A DNA stretch of 26,401 nucleotides. It comes from a virus. The position numbers and the translations under genes were made by a program. The stretch's first letter is position 1; every line of letters starts with the position of its first letter. This document shows, one piece after another, positions 4,958 to 10,390 of the stretch. The notes below the pieces were generated by a model. It worked only from the letters and a program-made list of their open reading frames with translations, had not been told where the DNA came from and did not search any database. The stretch spans positions 1 through 26,401 of the IMG/VR virus record IMGVR_UViG_3300021376_000300. One strand, given 5' to 3'.

Positions 4958-5380
4958 TTACCGGCGCGACTCATGAATTTTATTCATCTCTGAGCTGATG
5001 AAATCTATCAGGATTTGCCACTTTACCGGCGCACTGAGCACTAGATCTGGTGTCGACTGACCTTTGACCACTAAATCTAGTAGTTTTACACATGAAAAAA
5101 TTTCAACGACCTCTGCCCGTGGACGGCTGACCAAGTTAAACACGTTCGGTAGTATAGTACTTCTTCTTGTCTGCCAAGCAATTTGAGGAGGACGCCACAA
5201 AGAGGCCGCTTGCAAAAGCTTGCGGTGTTCTACCTTGTTCTCAACCCAGAATTCACCAAAGGAGGCGGCTCCGTTAACGTCTGGAATACCAACGCCTGCC
5301 CACGCCTCAATCCGTGTCCAGTGAATCGTCGGTGTCGCTTTGCGCAGAGACTGATACATTTGTTTTTCGGTTTGGAACAA
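4958..5380 (-). CDS. PD-(D/E)XK nuclease next to terS
   Basis: 140 residues. TRIEAWAGVGIPDVNG and EFWVENKV give E25, D34, E47 and K49, the arrangement of a PD-(D/E)XK nuclease core. The following RPPQIAWQTRR resembles the Q-containing motif of VRR-NUC-type phage nucleases. It may be a Holliday-junction or packaging-linked endonuclease. I chose the TTG at 5380 because AAGGAGAT lies at proper spacing; the first ATG is at 5359. The gene overlaps the end of terS by 74 bases. Its last codons are formed by the 12-bp repeat at 4955-4966 and another copy lies inside it (5020-5031, encoding SAPVK), so the C-terminal third may be recently altered. Confidence 0.85.
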   Translation of the reverse strand: MFQTEKQMYQSLRKATPTIHWTRIEAWAGVGIPDVNGAASFGEFWVENKVEHRKLLQAASLWRPPQIAWQTRRSTILPNVFNLVSRPRAEVVEIFSCVKLLDLVVKGQSTPDLVLSAPVKWQILIDFISSEMNKIHESRR

Positions 5381-5900
5381 AGTCTATCTCCTTCGGGGGG
5401 AGCATCGCCTGCTTCAAAGCAGGGTATTGCTCTTGCAGCTTTTGAAGCTCGGCGAGCACCTCCTCACGGGACATCTGATCGATCTTACCAACAAGAATTT
5501 CAGAGCGGCTGATGTAGAGGCCTGCCGCCATGCCACGTTGTTTCTCTGCCGCCACGGCAGGGCCAAGGGCTTTCTGCTCGATGGCAAGGTCACGGAGGCG
5601 GGCGAGCTGGCTGATGTGCGACTCGTAGGTGACCTCATGTTGCTTTGCGAGATCTTTCTCAAGTTGACGGATGCGTTCAATGATCTTGGGGTTGTCCCGC
5701 CCGTTCATGAAGCGAGAGGCCACGACGGCAGGATCCTGATAGCCCGCCTTCTCTGCTGCTTCGGTTTGGTTCATAAACCCAAAGACAAAGTTGCGGCAAA
5801 AGTCCTCCTGTTTCTGGGTCAGCCCAGACTCGAGCTTGGTAAGCACGGTCTTGGGAGGGGCGACAGTCTTCACATAGTGGGTCTGCTTACGATCCTTCAC
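5307..5900 (-). CDS. terS: Terminase small subunit (TerS)
   Basis: 197 residues. The N-terminal region SGLTQKQEDFCRNFVFGFMN, QTEAAEKAGYQDPAVVASR and NPKIIERIRQLEKDL is the DNA-binding helix-turn-helix of Terminase_2-type small subunits, which recognise the packaging site and deliver DNA to TerL. The middle (ISQLARLRDLAIEQKALGPA, VAAEKQRGMAAGLYISRSEI) is the usual helical oligomerisation part. The tail is acidic (SDTDDSLDTD). It starts with GTG at 5900, preceded by a weak AAAGAGAA. Unusually it is separated from terL by about 4 kb that includes opposite-strand genes. The downstream nuclease overlaps it. Confidence 0.88.
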   Translation of the reverse strand: MKDRKQTHYVKTVAPPKTVLTKLESGLTQKQEDFCRNFVFGFMNQTEAAEKAGYQDPAVVASRFMNGRDNPKIIERIRQLEKDLAKQHEVTYESHISQLARLRDLAIEQKALGPAVAAEKQRGMAAGLYISRSEILVGKIDQMSREEVLAELQKLQEQYPALKQAMLPPKEIDFVPNRKTNVSVSAQSDTDDSLDTD

Positions 5901-6009
5901 AGTGTTCTCTTTCTGTTCTGATTTTCCCAGTAAGGCATTCTACTCAAAGGAAATTTTATTTCTAGAGAAAAGATCTTTGTTTCCACGCGCGGGGGGAACC
6001 TATTTGAAC

Positions 6010-6028
6010 CTATCAAAAGTTTTGATAG
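6010..6028. repeat. Palindrome CTATCAAAA-G-TTTTGATAG
   Basis: Nine-base arms around a single central G. It contains the 13-mer TATCAAAAGTTTT also found in region A at 1923-1935. A plausible operator dyad or leftward promoter element (TTGATA on the reverse strand). Confidence 0.6.
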
Positions 6029-6039
6029 AATATATCGTG

Positions 6040-6197
6040 TAAGCCTTTGAATATATTGATATAGTCATATATCGTACCAATCCAGTATATCTAATCCTAA
6101 AAATTTCTATTTGGGGGCGCGCGCGCAGATTCGGTTTGAAAAATGCATTTTCTCTAAAAGTCCAATATATGACTATATCAATATATTCAAAGACTTA
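6040..6197. repeat. 33-bp inverted repeat with 92-base loop
   Basis: The arm at 6040-6072 is the reverse complement of 6165-6197 with one mismatch; the inner 27 bases (6046-6072 and 6165-6191) are perfect. The arms are AT-rich and include AATATATTGATATAGTC. The 92-base interior includes the GCGCGCGCGC run. It lies entirely between divergent operons. Confidence 0.92.
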
Positions 6198-6270
6198 GCC
6201 AATATATCCTATCACTCTTATAGTATAATATATCAAATGACCAAGGTCAGAGGTCACCGTACAACCACCC

Positions 6271-6296
6271 ATGCACCTACCGCATAGCGGATATGC
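6271..6296 (+). promoter_or_regulatory. Operator-like element B (ATGC/GCATA/TATGC)
   Basis: ATGC (6271-6274), GCATA (6282-6286) and TATGC (6292-6296), with the same 11 and 21 base offsets as element A (2072, 2083, 2093). Core GCATAGCGGATATGC. It ends 22 bases before the -35 of the main rightward promoter, about one helical turn further than in region A. Confidence 0.6.
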
Positions 6297-6318
6297 ATTC
6301 TTACCACAACTCCTGGAG

Positions 6319-6346
6319 TTTACAATTTGTGCACAATCACTATGAT
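6319..6346 (+). promoter_or_regulatory. Promoter of the main rightward operon
   Basis: TTTACA (6319-6324), a 16-base spacer and TATGAT (6341-6346, 5 of 6). The start codon is at 6383 with AAAGGAA before it. It is the best candidate to drive the genes from 6383 onward. Confidence 0.7.
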
Positions 6347-6382
6347 AACCTATGTTGATTTGTTCGTAGAAAGGAACATCAC

Positions 6383-6805
6383 ATGGGTCTCGATATGTAT
6401 TTAAGTGCCAAGCGGTCTTTTTGGTATGACGAAGAGCCACCGAAGCTTGAAGATATGCCAGAGGGCTTTCGTGTTCGGGGAGTATTCGCGGATGCCGCCT
6501 GTTGGCGGAAGGCAAACCACATCCACCAGTGGTTCGTGGACAACGTACAGGACGGAGTAGACGATTGCCGCCCCTATGAAGTGTCCCGTGATCAGCTTGA
6601 GGCACTCGTTGACCTCTGCAAAGAAGTCCTCACTGACCCGTCAGAAGCAGAGGACAAACTGCCTACGACAGACGGCTTCTTCTTTGGGTCGACTGACTAC
6701 GAGCAGTGGTACAAGGATAACCTTCAGCTAACAATTACCCAGATCGAGAAGGTGCTTGCCTCCTTCAACGACAACTGGTCATTTGAATATCAATCCTCTT
6801 GGTAA
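6383..6805 (+). CDS. Conserved phage protein (MGLDMYL family)
   Basis: 140 residues beginning MGLDMYLSAKRSFWYDEE, with ACWRKANHIHQWFVDNVQDG, a YEVSRDQLEALVDLCKEVL helix and LPTTDGFFFGSTDYEQWYKD. These segments are characteristic of a very widespread phage/host hypothetical family. No function is established that I know of. The ribosome binding site is AAAGGAACATCAC before ATG. It is the first gene of the rightward operon, suggesting an early-expressed role. Confidence 0.9.
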   Translation: MGLDMYLSAKRSFWYDEEPPKLEDMPEGFRVRGVFADAACWRKANHIHQWFVDNVQDGVDDCRPYEVSRDQLEALVDLCKEVLTDPSEAEDKLPTTDGFFFGSTDYEQWYKDNLQLTITQIEKVLASFNDNWSFEYQSSW

Positions 6806-6826
6806 GCTCGCAGAAAGGAGCACGCT

Positions 6827-7078
6827 ATGGAAATGCACTTAAACTTAAACTACCAGATGACCACCAAAGACGGTCTCGTCTTGGGTGTCTGGAACGAGAA
6901 GAAAACCTCGGCTCATCTCGACTATTATGTTGGACCGTTTGAGGACGAGGACAGCGCGAAGAAATACGCTGACGACTACACCAAGTCGTGGCAGATGGGC
7001 TACAATGGCAGAGGACGGGCGACAAAGCTCAATCACTCCTTCTATGTGGCCTGCTCCCGTTGGACATCGTGTGACTGA
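6827..7078 (+). CDS. Hypothetical phage protein, 83 residues
   Basis: 83 residues rich in aromatic residues (YYVGPF, YTKSWQMGYNG, FYVACSRWTSCD). No family recognised. AAAGGAG precedes the ATG at good spacing. It lies 21 bases after the previous gene, in the rightward operon. No signal peptide or membrane segment is evident. Confidence 0.75.
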   Translation: MEMHLNLNYQMTTKDGLVLGVWNEKKTSAHLDYYVGPFEDEDSAKKYADDYTKSWQMGYNGRGRATKLNHSFYVACSRWTSCD

Positions 7079-7103
7079 GGACCGAAACCACGGGAGCTGA
7101 GCA

Positions 7104-7289
7104 ATGAAAATCAAATATATCTGCATACAGTGCGGCTCTGATCACGTAAGTCGGGACGCCTCCTGCCGTTGGAATATCGAAACCCAACAGTGGGAGATCG
7201 CCAATTTCACAAACTTCACGTTTTGCCATGACTGCAACGACAATTTGATAATTTTGGAACTCCCGATTGAAGAAGGAGAAGACCAATGA
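7104..7289 (+). CDS. Zinc-ribbon-like small protein
   Basis: 61 residues with two CxxC knuckles, C7-x2-C10 (CIQC) and C41-x2-C44 (CHDC), so probably a zinc-ribbon fold binding nucleic acid or protein. The acidic C-terminus is LPIEEGEDQ. GGGAG precedes the ATG. The stop overlaps the next ATG by four bases (ATGA), implying coupled translation. Confidence 0.8.
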   Translation: MKIKYICIQCGSDHVSRDASCRWNIETQQWEIANFTNFTFCHDCNDNLIILELPIEEGEDQ

Positions 7290-7630
7290 ACGTAGAACAA
7301 CGCCAAGCTATCGAACGCAAGATCGTGGGGATGGTCATCGACGCGGCCTTTGAGATGGGTTTCAAGATCCGAATCGACAATGGCGGGGAGCCGGAGGAAG
7401 AGATCGCCTGCGCCACTGCAGAGGAAGCCAAGGCCAACATCATGCAGACGGACGAGGAGTACCTCCATTTGTTCGTCCAGACCGAAGAACGCCCGTGGAA
7501 AGGGGTTGGGTGGGTCTGGTGCGTCTATGGCAATGACGGCTACGACGTGATTGCTGACTACTCGAACAACGAAGCCGCGAGAAAAATCGTAGAACCAATT
7601 TATGACCTGACCGAGAAAGGACAGATCTAA
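7286..7630 (+). CDS. Hypothetical phage protein, 114 residues
   Basis: 114 residues, acidic. An N-terminal helix (QRQAIERKIVGMVIDAAFEM) is followed by a mixed alpha/beta part with GVGWVWCVYGNDGYDVIADY. The VIADYS segment is reminiscent of a recurrent phage hypothetical protein, function unknown. AAGGAGAAG precedes the ATG inside the previous gene. It overlaps the next start by one base (TAATG). Confidence 0.8.
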   Translation: MNVEQRQAIERKIVGMVIDAAFEMGFKIRIDNGGEPEEEIACATAEEAKANIMQTDEEYLHLFVQTEERPWKGVGWVWCVYGNDGYDVIADYSNNEAARKIVEPIYDLTEKGQI

Positions 7631-7881
7631 TGCCGTCGTATACCATACAGCGATTAATCGATGCCTTGAAGAACCTGCCGTCGCACGCAACAGTCTATGT
7701 CTGGGATGACGGTGATCGTCATGCTATCTTGTCAGTGGACAAGGTCGATGAAACAACGGTCGATCTTAACATCAATGCGATTGACTCGACGGAAGAACTT
7801 AGCCGGTTGCAACGTCAGCTCGACGACCTGAGAAAGGTGGCGAGACTGAACTTACAGTTGACAGGGATCAACAAAAAGTAG
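7630..7881 (+). CDS. Hypothetical phage protein, 83 residues
   Basis: 83 residues with an N-terminal alpha/beta part (IQRLIDALKNLPSHATVYVW, DDGDRHAILSVDKV) and a C-terminal coiled-coil-like helix (STEELSRLQRQLDDLRKVAR). No function recognised. The ATG shares an A with the TAA of the preceding gene. A 62-base gap follows before the next gene. Confidence 0.78.
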   Translation: MPSYTIQRLIDALKNLPSHATVYVWDDGDRHAILSVDKVDETTVDLNINAIDSTEELSRLQRQLDDLRKVARLNLQLTGINKK

Positions 7882-7943
7882 ATACTGATTCGTGGTTTAA
7901 TTTACAAAAACGCATAATTAAAAACCAGAGAAAGAAGGGGAAT

Positions 7944-8174
7944 ATGGACAAATATCAAAACGCAAATTTTCTTGTGTCTCGTAGTCTTGAGGTCAGTGCA
8001 CTGTGCCTGACCTCAGCGGACAAGGCTTTTCTCAGTATCGTTTTGGATGGGTATCGCGCAGAGATGGAGCGTGCTCTGTCTGATCCTGCGATGCCTTCCC
8101 GCACTCGCGAATTTATCTTGAAGGAAGTTGCTGACTCGAAGCGTCTCTCTGGCCTGATGACAGGTGACCAATGA
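7944..8174 (+). CDS. Small helical protein, N-terminal half of a split frame
   Basis: 76 residues, predicted helical (SADKAFLSIVLDGYRAEMER, SRTREFILKEVADSKRLSGL), ending MTGDQ. No family recognised. AAGGGG precedes the ATG. The last five residues are encoded by the first copy of a perfect 14-bp tandem duplication (8157-8184); the second copy starts the next gene with the same MTGDQ. Without the duplication one 150-residue protein would be read, so this may be a broken or deliberately split gene. Confidence 0.75.
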   Translation: MDKYQNANFLVSRSLEVSALCLTSADKAFLSIVLDGYRAEMERALSDPAMPSRTREFILKEVADSKRLSGLMTGDQ

Positions 8175-8184
8175 CAGGTGACCA
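8157..8184 (+). repeat. Perfect 14-bp tandem duplication creating a gene junction
   Basis: ATGACAGGTGACCA occurs twice head to tail (8157-8170, 8171-8184). The first copy ends one gene (MTGDQ, TGA at 8172-8174) and the second begins the next (ATG 8171). Deleting one copy makes a single continuous frame from 7944 to 8410. Confidence 0.97.
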
Positions 8185-8410
8185 AAGTAATCCAAGAAAG
8201 CTTCTTGATAAGCTTGCCAGTCTTATGAACGGCTATCTGGATGAGGCGACGACCGATAAGGAGAGGGAGTCTGCGATTACTACTGGCCTCCAGACCCTCG
8301 TGAACTTTGCGATTTTGTCGTCTTGCACGACAGGTCTGACGGAAGACGAGATGCACGATGTCGTGCATAAGATTTACTCAGTGTACAATGAAGGCAAAGC
8401 AAATGACTGA
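8171..8410 (+). CDS. Small helical protein, C-terminal half of a split frame
   Basis: 79 residues, predicted helical: SNPRKLLDKLASLMNGYLDE, ESAITTGLQTLVNFAILSSC and LTEDEMHDVVHKIYSVYNE. No family recognised. The ATG is supplied by the 14-bp duplication and overlaps the previous stop by four bases. There is no good independent ribosome binding site, so expression probably depends on coupling. The stop lies just past the next gene's ATG (8403). Confidence 0.72.
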   Translation: MTGDQSNPRKLLDKLASLMNGYLDEATTDKERESAITTGLQTLVNFAILSSCTTGLTEDEMHDVVHKIYSVYNEGKAND

Positions 8411-8795
8411 AGAAATGAAACGCCTCATCAAGTCATATGAAGAGGAGCTTGATCATTATCGAAGTTTGTTCTCTGTGGACCAATTCTCGATACGGTTGCG
8501 GGATTACTTCGGGCTAACACAACAACTGGCGGCGGCGCTAAGGCTTTTCTTGGACACAGGCCGCGTGTCGAATGATGCGCTACAAAAAATTGCTGAGGTG
8601 TACGGGCGCAAAGAAGAGCACGATCAAAGCTACTCAAAGATTGTGGTCTGGCGGTTGCGTAAAGCTTTCAAAAACTTTGGCTTTGTTATTGAGAATATTT
8701 ACGGGTGGGGATACGGGATGCCGCCTGATCAGGTGAAGGAATTGAAGGACATTATGAACGGCAAGAAAGTCAAGAAAGTCAAGAAAGGAAAATGA
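8403..8795 (+). CDS. OmpR/PhoB-type winged-helix DNA-binding protein
   Basis: 130 residues. Residues about 33-105 (LRDYFGLTQQLAAALRLFLD, RVSNDALQKIAEVYG, SKIVVWRLRKAFKNFGFVIE, NIYGWGYGM) follow the Trans_reg_C winged helix of response regulators, including the recognition-helix pattern V-x2-RLRK and the wing-hairpin G-W/V-GY. There is no receiver domain, so it would act without phosphorylation. The C-terminal tail is lysine-rich (KKVKKVKKGK). The frame reaches back to 8358, but ATG 8403 follows AAGG and overlaps the previous stop. A phage transcription regulator is the likely role; its targets are unknown. Confidence 0.78.
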   Translation: MTEEMKRLIKSYEEELDHYRSLFSVDQFSIRLRDYFGLTQQLAAALRLFLDTGRVSNDALQKIAEVYGRKEEHDQSYSKIVVWRLRKAFKNFGFVIENIYGWGYGMPPDQVKELKDIMNGKKVKKVKKGK

Positions 8796-8798
8796 GAA

Positions 8799-9056
8799 AT
8801 GTCTTTTAAAATATTAAGGGTTAAAGAAGTAATGGCACGGTGTGGGTTGTCGCGAAGCATGATTTACGTTTTGATGGCGGAAAACAAGTTTCCCGCTTCA
8901 ATTAATCTTACAATGCGGTCTATTGGATGGGTCGAGCAAGACATTGAGGATTGGATTTCATCCAGAATTGCCAAGTCGAAAAAAGCCAAGGCGAAAAAAG
9001 CCAAGGCCTTGAAGAAAATGAAAGTTAATTTAAATGACCGTATCCTACATCAATAA
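8799..9056 (+). CDS. AlpA/excisionase-like DNA-binding protein
   Basis: 85 residues. ILRVKEVMARCGLSRSMIYV followed by FPASINLTMRSIGWVEQDIE and DWISSRIAKS is the Phage_AlpA (MerR-like winged helix) pattern: a helix-turn-helix, a variable loop, then W-x-E-x2-I-x2-W. Family members regulate excision or early promoters. The tail is a lysine/alanine run (KKAKAKKAKALKKMK). It overlaps the next gene by 23 bases. No integrase is present in the window. Confidence 0.85.
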   Translation: MSFKILRVKEVMARCGLSRSMIYVLMAENKFPASINLTMRSIGWVEQDIEDWISSRIAKSKKAKAKKAKALKKMKVNLNDRILHQ

Positions 9057-9573
9057 TTACAAAACGATACGCAATAAGTTTCGTTCGCCGGCGAAGCCTG
9101 CTGTGGTTCAAAAGACAGAGGTCAAAGAACAACCCGCACCTGCCGTTGTGCTTGAGCCAAAGCAGATTAAAGAGCTTCCAAAGATCGAGCGGTGGGCGCG
9201 TTACGGTTCGAACGGTAAGAACTATCGCGACATGATAAGTGACGCGAGAATACTTCGCATCGAAGCAGAGGAGCGTGGCATCAGCTTCTATACCAAGCTC
9301 CTGGAAGGTATGCCGACCGTATCGAACCGCCTGAAGCTTGTGACGGTGGTCGTGCTTGAGGAATACGCGATTGGTTGGAAGACACTGTTTGACAAGGAAC
9401 GGTGTGTGTTTAAGACAGCGATACGATGGAAAGTCTTTGACGCACTACGTAAAGAGGGCCTGTCGCTTTTAGAAATTGCAAAGCTGTGTAACGTGGATCA
9501 CACGTCGGTGATGCACGGTCTTAAAAGAATCAGAGGAGGGAATATAGATGTCCGACACACAAAGAATTCTTAG
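9034..9573 (+). CDS. DnaA domain IV-like DNA-binding protein
   Basis: 179 residues. The C-terminal part, KTAIRWKVFDALRKEGLSLL followed by EIAKLCNVDHTSVMHGLKRI, matches the DnaA C-terminal DNA-binding domain (domain IV), including the DHTSV-H signature that contacts the DnaA box. No AAA+ domain (domain III) is present. The N-terminus is Pro/Lys/Glu-rich and probably disordered. It could bind host-type DnaA boxes for origin choice or regulation. It overlaps the genes on both sides (23 and 26 bases). The domain call is good; the role is inferred. Confidence 0.83.
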   Translation: MTVSYINNYKTIRNKFRSPAKPAVVQKTEVKEQPAPAVVLEPKQIKELPKIERWARYGSNGKNYRDMISDARILRIEAEERGISFYTKLLEGMPTVSNRLKLVTVVVLEEYAIGWKTLFDKERCVFKTAIRWKVFDALRKEGLSLLEIAKLCNVDHTSVMHGLKRIRGGNIDVRHTKNS

Positions 9574-9931
9574 GGAGCGTGGAAAGACTCACGGTAATTT
9601 TGCCGATAATGCGGCTCTCAGTCAGCAACTGAAAAGCGCCATGAGTTCCTCAAAGAACTGGTCTGCGTTAAACACTGCTCAACGAGAAGCACTAGAGCTT
9701 GTCGCTGTAAAAATCAGTCGTATTTTGGGTGGGGATAAAAACTATTGTGATCATTGGACAGATGTTGCCGGATATGCCGAGCTTGGCAGAGAATTTTCAA
9801 ACACGTCCTTAGCCACGGTTCAAAAAAATTTAGCCGAAGCAGTTCTCCCTACTATTAGCGACATTACTTTTGTCGAAGAACAGGGCAACGAGGAGAAAGC
9901 ACCACTGTTCCCGATGTTGTTTAAAAAATGA
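9548..9931 (+). CDS. DUF6378-like phage protein
   Basis: 127 residues. RGKTHGNFADNAALSQQLKS, REALELVAVKISRILGG and HWTDVAGYAELGREF are the hallmarks of a family I associate with DUF6378, common in phages, without known function. GAGGAGG precedes the ATG, inside the end of the DnaA-like gene. Its TGA overlaps the ATG of the small membrane peptide gene at 9928. Confidence 0.85.
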   Translation: MSDTQRILRERGKTHGNFADNAALSQQLKSAMSSSKNWSALNTAQREALELVAVKISRILGGDKNYCDHWTDVAGYAELGREFSNTSLATVQKNLAEAVLPTISDITFVEEQGNEEKAPLFPMLFKK

Positions 9932-10029
9932 GCCCTGAGTGGTTAGTTTTTATCCTCGGTGAGTCAGTTGTAGCCTTGTGCATTGTGATGATTTTGATTG
10001 GGCGACACACAAGAGGTCCAAGTGCCTGA
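9928..10029 (+). CDS. 33-residue single-span membrane peptide
   Basis: A short frame of 33 codons: MSPEWLVFILGESVVALCIV then MILIGRHTRGPSA. Residues about 5-24 form one hydrophobic membrane helix, followed by a positively charged tail that predicts Nout-Cin orientation. ATG overlaps the stop of the previous gene (ATGA) and the frame overlaps the next start by eight bases, consistent with a translationally coupled small gene. The function is unknown; small phage membrane peptides can be lysis regulators or inhibitors of membrane processes. Confidence 0.55.
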   Translation: MSPEWLVFILGESVVALCIVMILIGRHTRGPSA

Positions 10030-10339
10030 TGTTATTATGTGTAAAGAAACGATTGTTGAGGCAAAAATGAAAACGAAGCGAGCACGTGTTGTAAAGACAA
10101 CTAAAACTCTTGTTGAGGCGGAAATGAAAACGAAACGAGCACGTGTTGTAAAGACAACTAAAACTCTTGATGAAATTATGTCTGAGTTTATGACTGCAAT
10201 GACAAATTATTACGGGGTAGTCTCTCGTAAAATAGAACATGAGAAGGAATTAAAAAAACTTCAGAACAAAGAAAGTGAACTGCTTATCAAATACAATATT
10301 GCTTTGTTGAACATAGAAAAGCATTTCAAGGTAACATAA
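10022..10339 (+). CDS. Basic tandem-repeat protein
   Basis: 105 residues. It contains two copies of a 19-residue unit, VEAEMKTKRARVVKTTKTL (first copy VEAKMKTKRARVVKTTKTL), strongly basic and Thr-rich, then a helical coiled-coil-like C-terminal half (KIEHEKELKKLQNKESELL). The repeats suggest nucleic-acid binding; no family recognised. I chose GTG 10022, preceded by AGAGG at five bases; an ATG at 10037 and a TTG at 9998 are alternatives. The 57-bp DNA repeats are nearly identical, so the duplication is recent. Base composition is AT-rich, like the following gene. Confidence 0.7.
   Translation: MPDVIMCKETIVEAKMKTKRARVVKTTKTLVEAEMKTKRARVVKTTKTLDEIMSEFMTAMTNYYGVVSRKIEHEKELKKLQNKESELLIKYNIALLNIEKHFKVT
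10055..10168 (+). repeat. 57-bp in-frame tandem repeat (two copies)
   Basis: Units at 10055-10111 and 10112-10168 differ at only a few positions and encode the 19-residue basic repeat. 57 is a multiple of three, so copy-number change keeps the frame. Confidence 0.95.
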
Positions 10340-10390
10340 ATCAGCGAAGGTAGCGAGTTTACTTTTTAAATTTTTAGAAAGGAAAGAGAT

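Larger units (their letters stand above)
3423..5031 (+). repeat. Array of 12-bp direct repeats ACTTTACCGGCG (iteron-like)
   Basis: Ten exact copies, all in the same orientation: 3423-3434, 3622-3633, 3641-3652, 4012-4023, 4031-4042, 4819-4830, 4839-4850, 4936-4947, 4955-4966 and 5020-5031. An 11 of 12 match sits inside a gene at 4570-4581. Eight copies form four pairs with start-to-start distances of 19, 19, 20 and 19 bases and variable 7-8 base spacers. Pairs lie just after stop codons and before terminators, or flank the parS-like site. Two copies lie in the 3' part of the leftward nuclease gene. Paired spacing near two helical turns resembles iterons bound by an initiator or regulator; cassette-boundary recombination sequences are the main alternative. 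Confidence 0.93.
5901..6382. other. Divergent control region B
   Basis: 482 bases between leftward terS and the long rightward operon, with no credible gene and mostly AT-rich. From left to right it holds a palindrome (6010-6028) containing TATCAAAAGTTTT, a long inverted repeat (6040-6072 and 6165-6197) whose loop carries CAGTATAT (6083-6090) and an alternating GC run (6117-6126), an operator-like element (6271-6296), and a rightward promoter (6319-6346). The four shared motifs follow the same order as in region A but with wider spacing. A TATAAT at 6224-6229 has no matching -35. Confidence 0.75.

Noticed and set aside
5039-5082. Two similar 14-mers CACTARATCTRGTR 30 bases apart
   Set aside because: Inside the nuclease gene they encode similar DLV-containing pentapeptides; most simply protein-level similarity, too short to call a separate element.
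5427-5921. 164-codon plus-strand frame antisense to terS
   Set aside because: The terS frame has recognisable Terminase_2 motifs and a start; the antisense frame has none.
7893-7926. Imperfect inverted repeat TGGTTTAATT / AATTAAAAACCA before the gene at 7944
   Set aside because: Arms need two unpaired bases and are AT-only; too weak to call a terminator or operator.
9950-10240. 96-codon minus-strand frame with a repeated Cys/Phe-rich sequence
   Set aside because: Antisense shadow of the 57-bp repeats in the basic-repeat gene; no ribosome binding site and wrong strand for the operon.
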